DNA from: Chloroflexota bacterium | Lineage (GTDB): Bacteria; Chloroflexota; Anaerolineae; Anaerolineales; UBA4823 | NCBI GenBank assembly: GCA_029782365.1 | Contig: JAKOUW010000143.1 | Coordinates: forward strand, 124,001-188,000 | Reading direction: 5' to 3' | Length of the DNA stretch: 64,000 nucleotides | In this document: positions 1-7,241 of the stretch, piece by piece | How positions within the stretch are numbered: position 1 is the stretch's first letter | Layout: each line of letters begins with the position of its first letter | Made by a program: the position numbers and the translations under genes | The notes under the pieces: generated by a model | The model's database searches: none | What the model saw: only the letters and a program-made list of their open reading frames with translations | What the model was told of the DNA's origin: nothing

Positions 1-2
1 AA

Positions 3-3000
3 GCACTACCTTTTATTACTGCGACTAAGTTAATTGAGAGACGCAATTTATCAAAAAAAATACTGCTTGTTTTTATTCCCCCAGGTTTAAAAACTGCAGC
101 TGAAGATTCCTACGGCGAAAACACCTTTGAAAGCCTATCCGTACAGCCATCCCTCCGAGAAATAAAAAAAGCGTGGGTTTCCGAGCTTAGCAGTACCTTT
201 ACATATCTTCAGAAGATACTTGAGAGCCGTCATTTTAGGGAAAAGCGAGTCCCGACAGAAAAAATACTTCAGTACCTCTATGCAATAAAAAACAATATTA
301 CCGATCCGCTAGCCCCAGGAAAATTCCTATATATAGTAGGACTAATACCGGATTATAGATTGTCTGGCTCTGGAATTGAAGCATCGATTGATCGCAACAG
401 TAAAGTCGTATCAATTCTTAGCAATCCAGAAATAGCCCTAATGACAAAGATTGAAGATTTAACAAAGAAGGATCCTTGGCTAAAACCCGAGTCTATTCAG
501 TTAGAATTATTTAGTAGACTCCGAGAAAATGAAGGTTTGGATCCAGATAGGTGGCTGATAAATACAATCGAGTGGCAATTGACTTTTGACACCTGGTCAT
601 TTAAAGAGAAGGAAAATCAAAACTCTGAGCAAATGGATGTTAAAGTTGAGCTAAGCTCACTAGATAAATTTAAGGGCCTAGAATGGGAAATTAAAGGAGA
701 GTATTGGCAAGCTAATACGCGTGAACCCGTTACTGTAGTTTGGAAAATAATCCCTGCTAGTCCACCCTTATTTTCTCACTTTCTTTTATATGTTCTCCAT
801 TATGACCGGCAAGAAGAACTCTTGCCTCCAAAAAAGGTAAATCGTATTAAACGTTCTTTGAAAGTAAATTTCAAAGATATCGCTTTGGATGAGGATAGTC
901 GAGCACTAGTTTATATAGAATGCCGTGCTGTAACCGCTGATGGAGAAACTATAGCGAGCGGTCAAAGCGAGCCTTTTTGGATTATGGGAGAAAATGAGCC
1001 TAATGATGAGGGCGAATCGGAAACTGAAATTATTGAAGATCCGAATGGTGATGAAGTAAGAAGCGTTGTAGAAGCGATTCTAATTTCAACTCTAAGATTT
1101 AAGAGTGAGAAGCGAAAATTTACTGTTGAAGTAAATCGTGATCGTTCTGGTTGGGTGGGTTCAAAAGTTAAGGATGGAGAATATGATATTTATCGCCTGC
1201 GTATGAGCACAGGTGATACCTTTCATCTCAAAATTGGAAAATTGCTCAGGATCATTGAAGCGGAAATTCTCGAACGCCCATGTGATCTTCGCCATTTTTC
1301 TGTAAGGTCAGAAAAAAACATAACGGTAGATGGGCAAATTGAAGCAGTCGTTCTGTCGGCAAAAGTAGAGGAGCTAGCGAACTTCCTTAGAGCAAGAAAA
1401 ACTTTATTCGATGCGATTAAATCCAAAACGCCGTTAATCGATTTAATAGATCTAAATGAATTTTCTGAGTATATTGAGAATTATGCACATTCTTATGTAA
1501 AGATTCTTTCTATGCCCGAAATATTTTCATCAGTGTCCAACTTAGATACTGTGGAATTTAATCTAGATGGCAATAACACTGCAATTTTATTGGCCCCTAC
1601 TCACCCGATGAAGCTATTATGGTTGTTGCAATATCAAAAATTAATTACTTCATGGACTGGGGATGTTTTGGGAGGTAAAGCTGAAAAGGCAAAGTTATTT
1701 GATAGAAGTTCTCTTGACCTGATTTCCCCATTAAACCAACCGGCCTTTCTATTGGTCCCAAAAGTAGGTGTGGTTAGCAATGTCGACAGCATTGGACTCT
1801 TTTGGGGAATTTTCCTGCCCATAAATAGTGGAAACAAAGATAGCCTCAGTCCTTTATATCGAAGGCTAGGTTTGCCATCAACTAAGGTCAGTTTATCAAG
1901 TATACGAGCTGATCAAATTGGCGATCGAATAAATCAATATATAAGCCAACATCATTATGTTAAGACGTTATCTGTAAATGTAATAAATCCTGGAGATGGG
2001 TCGCTAATCCTCAATGCACTTCGATTTCTGCAGAGTAATTTGGGGCAGCGAGAACTAAATTATGATATCCGTTTTTTTTGTGACAATAATTCTGATTTAG
2101 AACAAATAGGCAGTGTATTTGAGCAATTAGTGAGCGAAACCGAAGAAGGGCGTGGCCAAGATATTGATGAGGCGTTTCTATCATCGACGAACAATCCCCT
2201 CTTACCCAGAATGGCATTCTCTCGCCATTTTGTTTCAGATTGGAATAATAAAGGCGAATTTGACGCGCATATTACAATAATTCTGGACTATTTCAATAGC
2301 ACATTGACTACCACTGTCCTCAACCATATAGGTGAAAGTAGCGGTTTAGATGGGCTTTTACTTGAATTCTTGTCCGATTATATCTCCGAGAGTGATATTT
2401 CATGGATAAGAAGCATTCAACCAGGAAATCACTCTACAAATAGTAGTGCTGGCTCTACTACTGAGTTATTAATTGAACTGCAAGTAAAGTGGCTTCAAAC
2501 AATTTCTATGGCTATCCCAGGTAATAACCCAGGGGATGTTCCCGCCATAACTTTAAAACTTACCTCTGAAGACAAGAACATATTAGAAAGGGTACACAAG
2601 TACTCTAATTGGGTTATTACAATAGATCGAAACTTTGGTGTTGAGTATTACGATACCCCTTTACTTTCTCGAGAAAATTACTTGATCGACTACACACCTG
2701 ACTTGTTAGGCGAATTTGGCCAACGGATAGTGGTCTCTACAGCTTCAACAAATGAAATCGAAGCTATCATTTCTAAAATCTTGAAAGACAAAAAACTATT
2801 GACCGAAAATTCCAGGCCCGTTGATGTTCTTGCAGCATTAAAGGCTCTGTCCGGTCGATCTGCGATCCAAGTGTTAAGTCATGCTGACACCAGTGATAGT
2901 CTGGTGATTTTTGGTTTGATTTATAGATCTTTGATTGAACAAGGAGTTTTGAAAGATGCTGTTTTGTTGCCGGCATCGAACCACGTTATTTTTTTTGGTT

Positions 3001-4718
3001 CCAATGCAAAAAATGCCTTAGCCATTGTTAGAAACAAAGGTGATGAAATCGAAATTGAGCTTATAGCATTTCGATTTGTTCCAGGTGACTTTATTGGCGA
3101 AGAGTATCAAGTTCGCGAAGAAATTCGTTTAGAGTTAGATGCAACTAGAACAGCATTGTTTGATGTATACCTCAATACGTCTGCACCTGACTACGATATC
3201 CGAATTAAATCGTTTTGCAATACATTGAATTACTATTTAGAAAGATCAGTACGCTATGGCTTCATAGAAAAGAAATCGGAGTCTTATGAGACATTCCGAA
3301 GAACCCTTGGCGGTCTCTGTTATCGCTCAGCTAAACTTAAGAGCTCTATGACTGGCTTGATCGTTAAATCCTCTGGCGTAACACAACAGATAGAAGATTA
3401 CCATGGAATAAAAATGCAGGTGGTGGGGCCATCAAGTATTATTGCTGATATATCGACAATGAAATTGGCACATCCGATTAGTGATGAAGAGATAGATAGT
3501 AATGACTTTGTTGCAGAACCTTATCTTCCAATCTCATCAGTTCTTCCTGAACAAACGGGCGACAATAAAAAAGGTGAGAATCTGGAAAATGTTCCAGATA
3601 ATGGTATTAGTAAATCAAATGAAATTGAGGTGTTATTAGGAAAGCGGAGCGATAATGCGCACCCTATTATCTGGTCTCCATCTAAGCTGACTCCAAAACG
3701 TTTAACAAATCAGCATATTTTAATTGTGGGAAAAAGCGGATCTGGAAAAACTCAAACGATCTATGCACTTGTCTACGAACTTTGGAAGAATGGCATTCCG
3801 TCCCTATTATTAGATTTTCATGGAGAATACTGCGATTCGAATAGCGCACAGTTTCGGAAGGCGGTCAACGCAACGATTCTTGACGCTGCTCATGGAATCC
3901 CCATTAACCCCCTTACTGTTCCCCTTGATCCTTTAACTGAAAAGCCAACTGACTATCGAAATGTTATTTACCAAGTAACAGAAAGTCTTTCAGATATTTT
4001 TGGTTTAGGGGATATTCAAAAAAGAATCCTTAAAAAGGCCATCGAAACATCTTATACAAACAGCCAATTTACGAGAGATCCGCTTACATGGAAAAACAAA
4101 GCTCCCGAGTTTATGGATGTTTGGCAAGAACTTCTCAAAATAGAAGAACAAGAACGTGGGCGTGCCCAGAATTTAGTGGCGCGGGTAGAACCTTTGTATG
4201 AATCAGAAGTATTTAAAGGCGGAGAACAGACTTTTGAAAAAATAATGAGTCAAGTTACCATTGTAAGGCTATCGAGCTTGGCGAATAAAGAATTGCGAAT
4301 AGCAATTAGCCGGTTTTTCTTGCAGAAAGTTTATGAACATATGCTTTCTATGGGGCCGGCAGAGAAACAGCGCCTGTTCTGTGTACTTGACGAGGCCCAT
4401 AAGTTATCCCATGATCCGACAATTACAGACCTTATAAAGGAAGCGCGTAAGTATGGGGTAGGGCTTGTTCTTTCATCCCAAGAAACGAAAGATTTTGATA
4501 AATCCATCTTTGCCAATACCGGCACATTAATTGCTTTGCAACTTGAAATTGAAGATGCCAAGGTAATGGCGGAAAACCTTGGGCTTTTACACCCTATGGA
4601 AAGACAGGCGGCCATTGAGATATTGCTCAGGCAGCAACCAGGGCAAGCTTTACTAAGAAATAACCACTACCAACCCTATGTACAGGTTCAAATTACGCCA
4701 TTCTCTAGTCGCTTATAA
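3..4718 (+). CDS. HerA-like P-loop ATPase, DptH-like (5' end outside window)
   Basis: The reading frame is open from base 3 to the stop at 4718, so 1571 residues are visible and the true start lies left of the window. A TTG at 360 is only an internal leucine (YRLSGSG). The last ~350 residues form a HerA/FtsK-type motor: Walker A GKSGSGKT at visible residues 1243-1250, Walker B CVLDEAHK with D1463/E1464, then RKYGVGLVLSSQE and a NTGTLIALQL sensor-like stretch. The first ~1200 residues carry no motif I recognise. Size, architecture and the neighbouring putative phosphorothioate-reading HNH nuclease suggest DptH, the helicase-like subunit of DptFGH that restricts DNA lacking Dnd phosphorothioate marks. 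The gene is clearly AT-richer than the rest of the window, which suggests transfer. It could be a HerA-type motor of another defence system, because dnd and dptFG are not visible. Confidence 0.6.
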   Translation, partial: ALPFITATKLIERRNLSKKILLVFIPPGLKTAAEDSYGENTFESLSVQPSLREIKKAWVSELSSTFTYLQKILESRHFREKRVPTEKILQYLYAIKNNITDPLAPGKFLYIVGLIPDYRLSGSGIEASIDRNSKVVSILSNPEIALMTKIEDLTKKDPWLKPESIQLELFSRLRENEGLDPDRWLINTIEWQLTFDTWSFKEKENQNSEQMDVKVELSSLDKFKGLEWEIKGEYWQANTREPVTVVWKIIPASPPLFSHFLLYVLHYDRQEELLPPKKVNRIKRSLKVNFKDIALDEDSRALVYIECRAVTADGETIASGQSEPFWIMGENEPNDEGESETEIIEDPNGDEVRSVVEAILISTLRFKSEKRKFTVEVNRDRSGWVGSKVKDGEYDIYRLRMSTGDTFHLKIGKLLRIIEAEILERPCDLRHFSVRSEKNITVDGQIEAVVLSAKVEELANFLRARKTLFDAIKSKTPLIDLIDLNEFSEYIENYAHSYVKILSMPEIFSSVSNLDTVEFNLDGNNTAILLAPTHPMKLLWLLQYQKLITSWTGDVLGGKAEKAKLFDRSSLDLISPLNQPAFLLVPKVGVVSNVDSIGLFWGIFLPINSGNKDSLSPLYRRLGLPSTKVSLSSIRADQIGDRINQYISQHHYVKTLSVNVINPGDGSLILNALRFLQSNLGQRELNYDIRFFCDNNSDLEQIGSVFEQLVSETEEGRGQDIDEAFLSSTNNPLLPRMAFSRHFVSDWNNKGEFDAHITIILDYFNSTLTTTVLNHIGESSGLDGLLLEFLSDYISESDISWIRSIQPGNHSTNSSAGSTTELLIELQVKWLQTISMAIPGNNPGDVPAITLKLTSEDKNILERVHKYSNWVITIDRNFGVEYYDTPLLSRENYLIDYTPDLLGEFGQRIVVSTASTNEIEAIISKILKDKKLLTENSRPVDVLAALKALSGRSAIQVLSHADTSDSLVIFGLIYRSLIEQGVLKDAVLLPASNHVIFFGSNAKNALAIVRNKGDEIEIELIAFRFVPGDFIGEEYQVREEIRLELDATRTALFDVYLNTSAPDYDIRIKSFCNTLNYYLERSVRYGFIEKKSESYETFRRTLGGLCYRSAKLKSSMTGLIVKSSGVTQQIEDYHGIKMQVVGPSSIIADISTMKLAHPISDEEIDSNDFVAEPYLPISSVLPEQTGDNKKGENLENVPDNGISKSNEIEVLLGKRSDNAHPIIWSPSKLTPKRLTNQHILIVGKSGSGKTQTIYALVYELWKNGIPSLLLDFHGEYCDSNSAQFRKAVNATILDAAHGIPINPLTVPLDPLTEKPTDYRNVIYQVTESLSDIFGLGDIQKRILKKAIETSYTNSQFTRDPLTWKNKAPEFMDVWQELLKIEEQERGRAQNLVARVEPLYESEVFKGGEQTFEKIMSQVTIVRLSSLANKELRIAISRFFLQKVYEHMLSMGPAEKQRLFCVLDEAHKLSHDPTITDLIKEARKYGVGLVLSSQETKDFDKSIFANTGTLIALQLEIEDAKVMAENLGLLHPMERQAAIEILLRQQPGQALLRNNHYQPYVQVQITPFSSRL

Positions 4719-4751
4719 TCTGATAGCTGTAAGCACCGTTGACTGTGAACC

Positions 4752-5726
4752 ATGCCTGATATGAACGATTATCTGAAAGCCTTCACCCACTTGCACCAGG
4801 ATCGTACCGGTCCCTGGACGCCAACAACATGTGGGCGCGCTCCACATAAGCCATTGCTGCTTCTGGCTGTTCTTGATCTGGCTGCTCAGGGAGAACTGCT
4901 GACAAATTTCATTGAACCTTCACCGGCGCTGGGTGAATTGTTCGCCAGTTATTGGGAGAAAGTGATAGGCCCAGAACGGCGCGGTAATTTTGCCCTGCCG
5001 TTTTTTCATCTGCGAAAAGAAAAGGGTGGTTACTGGCAGCTTATCGCCCAGCCGGGCCAGGAAAATGCGCTGCCCCTGCTGCGCCAGATTGACACTCTGG
5101 GAAATTTACGTCGGGTGGTTATCGGGGCGAAGCTCGATGAAGATTTGTTTTTGCTCCTGCAAGCCAGTGAATCACGTGAAGCCCTACGCCGTGCGCTGGT
5201 GCAAGCACACTTTGCGCCTGAAATTCAATCCCTGATCTTGGGCCTGGGCGTGGTCAATTTACAGGCTTACCAGTATGGGCAGGAGCTGCTGGAGCGAGCT
5301 GCTCATCAGATCCATGAAACGCCTTACGAAGATAACACCTATGTGCGCGACCAGGGCTTTCGCCGGGTGGTGGTGCGTATTTATGAACACCGCTGCGCCT
5401 TTTGTGGCCTGCGCATCTTGACAGTCGATGGGCGCACTGCGGTGGATGCCGCACATGTGGTTCCCTGGAGACTCAGCCATGATGATGACATCCATAATGG
5501 CATGGCGTTGTGCCAACTTTGCCATTGGACATTTGACAGCGGCCTGACCACCGTCAATGAGAAATACCTGGTACAGCTTTCGACAGAACTGCGCCAATCC
5601 GAAAATATGCCGGGATATTTGTTGACCGTGGAAAAGAGGCGTATTCTTGGCCCACAAGACACGAATCTGTGGCCGGCGCTGGATAAGCTTGCCTGGCATC
5701 GCCAGGAAGTTTTTCGCAAGGGATAA
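4752..5726 (+). CDS. HNH restriction endonuclease with N-terminal sulfur-binding-like domain
   Basis: A 324-residue protein in two parts. Residues ~1-150 carry HKPLLLLAVLDL (32-43) and LPFFHLRKEKGGYWQL (82-97). These resemble the sulfur-binding domain of type IV enzymes such as ScoMcrA that recognise phosphorothioated DNA. Residues ~205-270 form an HNH_2-type nuclease: zinc pair C215/C218, DAAHVVPW with H235, N249, C254/C257 and H258. The expected role is cutting DNA according to its phosphorothioate state. It starts 33 bases after the DptH-like gene, so co-transcription is likely. No strong Shine-Dalgarno precedes ATG 4752, and ATG 4761 is an alternative. The nuclease call is firm; the sulfur-binding call rests on motif recall. 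Confidence 0.75.
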   Translation: MPDMNDYLKAFTHLHQDRTGPWTPTTCGRAPHKPLLLLAVLDLAAQGELLTNFIEPSPALGELFASYWEKVIGPERRGNFALPFFHLRKEKGGYWQLIAQPGQENALPLLRQIDTLGNLRRVVIGAKLDEDLFLLLQASESREALRRALVQAHFAPEIQSLILGLGVVNLQAYQYGQELLERAAHQIHETPYEDNTYVRDQGFRRVVVRIYEHRCAFCGLRILTVDGRTAVDAAHVVPWRLSHDDDIHNGMALCQLCHWTFDSGLTTVNEKYLVQLSTELRQSENMPGYLLTVEKRRILGPQDTNLWPALDKLAWHRQEVFRKG

Positions 5727-5737
5727 AGTGGGTTGTT

Positions 5738-6031
5738 TTAGGCTTTTGGGGTTACCAGCCGCGCAAGCGGTTGATCCGGTTTGCTAAGGGCAAGATCACG
5801 TGCCACCTGCAAGTTCACCCAAAAATGCGGCGTGGTGCCAAACGCCTGCGCCAGCAGCCAGGCTGTTTTGGCTTCGACGCCGCGCTTAGTATGTACAATC
5901 TCGGATACATGGCGAACCGGAATGCCCAAATGCCTGGCCAGAGCTGCCTGAGAGATGCTCATTGGGATCAGGAATTCTTCCAGTAAAACTTTACCTGGAT
6001 GGGTAGAGATACGGTTTTCGGGTAATGACAT
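5738..6031 (-). CDS. Orphan HigA-type XRE antitoxin
   Basis: A 97-residue protein of the HigA/VapI antidote family. It opens with STHPGKVLLEEFLIPM, followed by an XRE helix-turn-helix (ISQAALARHLGIPVRHVSEI) and the family's TPHFWVNLQ segment. Such proteins bind and neutralise a RelE/HigB toxin and repress their own operon. No RelE-type toxin gene lies on this strand on either side. The neighbour is the divergent higBA of a different HigA class. AGGAGA precedes the start. The 67-base divergent gap holds a 17-bp palindrome that could control both directions. It may be a relic, an anti-addiction antitoxin or simply a repressor. Confidence 0.85.
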   Translation of the reverse strand: MSLPENRISTHPGKVLLEEFLIPMSISQAALARHLGIPVRHVSEIVHTKRGVEAKTAWLLAQAFGTTPHFWVNLQVARDLALSKPDQPLARLVTPKA

Positions 6032-6066
6032 TCGATCTCTCCTGAAAAGTTACAAAACTCTAATCT

Positions 6067-6092
6067 GCTCCCACTGTGGGAGCGTGTATAAT
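6067..6092 (+). promoter_or_regulatory. higBA promoter with 17-bp palindromic operator
   Basis: A perfect palindrome GCTCCCAC-T-GTGGGAGC spans 6067-6083 and is followed by a consensus -10 box TATAAT at 6087-6092. No good -35 box is seen at 17 bp. The -10 ends six bases before the higB ATG (6099), so the start of transcription should fall on or next to the start codon. Antitoxin binding to the palindrome would block the promoter. It also lies in the leader of the divergent orphan higA. Confidence 0.7.
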
Positions 6093-6098
6093 AGAACT

Positions 6099-6392
6099 AT
6101 GCACATCATATCCAAAAAGGCCATCGTCGAATTCTGGCTGCAGCACGCAGACGCTGAAGGGCCGCTCAAAGCCTGGTATGACCACGTCAGGCGGGTACGC
6201 TGGCAAACTCCAGCCGATATTCAAGAAGACTATGGCGCGGATGTGATTTTACCGGATAATCGGGCTGTGTTTAACATCAAAGGCAATCGTTACCGACTCG
6301 TAGTGCGCGTCAACTATGCCGCCCAAAGTATGTACATCCGCTTTATTGGTACCCATGCCGAATACGACCGGGTTGATGTCACGAAGATATAG
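6099..6392 (+). CDS. higB: HigB-family mRNA interferase toxin
   Basis: A 97-residue HigB toxin of the class paired with C-terminal-HTH HigA. Features include MHIISKKAIVEFWLQHADA, KAWYDHVRRVRWQTPADI, the hydrophobic core FNIKGNRYRLVVRVNY and the ending IGTHAEYDRVDV. The family cleaves mRNA in association with the ribosome. The frame stays open upstream, but ATG 6099 matches the family start. No ribosome binding site precedes it and a TATAAT box ends six bases upstream, so translation is probably leaderless. The antitoxin gene follows after 11 bases. Confidence 0.9.
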   Translation: MHIISKKAIVEFWLQHADAEGPLKAWYDHVRRVRWQTPADIQEDYGADVILPDNRAVFNIKGNRYRLVVRVNYAAQSMYIRFIGTHAEYDRVDVTKI

Positions 6393-6403
6393 TTAGAAAG
6401 GAA

Positions 6404-6835
6404 ATGATGATGAACATTAAACCGATCCGAACTGAAAAAGATTATGAAGATGCCCTGGCGCAGATTGATGCTATCTTCGACGCTCAGCCAGGCACACCGG
6501 ACGGCGATCTCTTGGAGCTGCTGACCCTCCTGGTCGAAGCTTACGAAGAGCAGCGCTATCCGATTGCGCCGCCCGACCCAATCGAAGCAATTGAATTTCA
6601 CGTGGAACGGCTGGGGTTGACGCGCCATGATCTGGAGCCCTACATCGGCAGCCGCGCCCGCGTTTCTGAGATCCTAAACCGCCGCCGTCCACTGACACTG
6701 GCGATGATCCGCAAACTCCAGGCCGGTCTGGGTATTCCGGCAGCCACCTTGCTGCAAACCTACCCGCTGGTTGAGTCCAGCCCGGTTAAGACTCACTCGC
6801 TGACGCCGAATAACGTGGTTGCGGCCCACAAGTAA
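6404..6835 (+). CDS. higA: HigA antitoxin with C-terminal HTH
   Basis: A 143-residue antitoxin of the COG5499 type. An N-terminal toxin-binding region (ALAQIDAIFDAQPGTPDGD, then LLTLLVEAYEEQRYPI) leads to a C-terminal XRE helix-turn-helix (GLTRHDLEPYIGSRARVSEI). It should neutralise HigB (6099-6392) and autorepress through the 6067-6083 palindrome. Three consecutive ATGs (6404, 6407, 6410) follow GAAAGGA; 6407 or 6410 has the better spacing. It ends 15 bases before a very strong terminator. Confidence 0.9.
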   Translation: MMMNIKPIRTEKDYEDALAQIDAIFDAQPGTPDGDLLELLTLLVEAYEEQRYPIAPPDPIEAIEFHVERLGLTRHDLEPYIGSRARVSEILNRRRPLTLAMIRKLQAGLGIPAATLLQTYPLVESSPVKTHSLTPNNVVAAHK

Positions 6836-6850
6836 TCGCCCTTCGATACG

Positions 6851-6899
6851 AAAAACAAAACCACCTGGCTTCAAGCATCAGCCAGGTGGTTTTGTTTTT
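6851..6899. terminator. Bidirectional intrinsic terminator
   Basis: A perfect 20-bp stem (6851-6870 with 6880-6899) encloses a 9-base loop. The A5-C-A4 and T4-G-T5 flanks give an A/U tract in both directions. It ends the higBA transcript. Its right flank supplies the stop codon of the truncated antitoxin on the minus strand. Confidence 0.95.
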
Positions 6900-7017
6900 A
6901 GGGTAGAACGGTCAGGGGATTTTGAAGCCTTGTCAGCGAGCGGCCGTGCTGCTGCGCAAATTTTCGCACTCTTTCGTACAGCTCATCGGGAACGCTGTGA
7001 ACGTGGATGGTTGGCAC
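6898..7017 (-). pseudogene. Ribbon-helix-helix (FitA-like) antitoxin remnant
   Basis: A GTG start at 7017 preceded by AGGAAG (7 bases) opens VPTIHVHSVPDELYERVRKF followed by AQQHGRSL. This is the typical N-terminus of FitA/VapB ribbon-helix-helix antitoxins. After GRSL the sequence departs from the family (TRLQNPLTVLP) and stops at residue 39, inside the higBA terminator stem. Family members run to about 70-85 residues and sit beside a PIN toxin, which is absent. It looks like a gene cut when the defence/toxin segment was joined here. Confidence 0.6.
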
Positions 7018-7080
7018 GGCGGAACTTCCTTCTGCACCGAGTAAATTGCAGTTGGCCTCACTGCGCGGCGATCCCTCACC

Positions 7081-7099
7081 CGGCGACCTGCGGTCGCCG
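7081..7099. repeat. Short palindrome in intergenic region
   Basis: CGGCGACC-TGC-GGTCGCCG, 8-bp arms, lies between the antitoxin remnant and the propeller gene and is followed by C/G-rich tracts. No U-run follows, so it is not an intrinsic terminator. It could be a stray extragenic palindrome. Confidence 0.4.
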
Positions 7100-7241
7100 C
7101 CCTCTCCCGGTGGGCGAGGGCGGCAGCCATTCCTCCGCCTTCCTCGATTTATGATAATATATACCCTGTTTGTCGCAACCGAACAGAACAATTAACTGCG
7201 CCGCGGGGGTAAATCACCTCGGCAGCGCGGAGGTATCTAAC

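Noticed and set aside
360..362. TTG as start of the ATPase gene
   Set aside because: The same frame is open to base 3 with ordinary protein sequence, so the gene begins outside the window.
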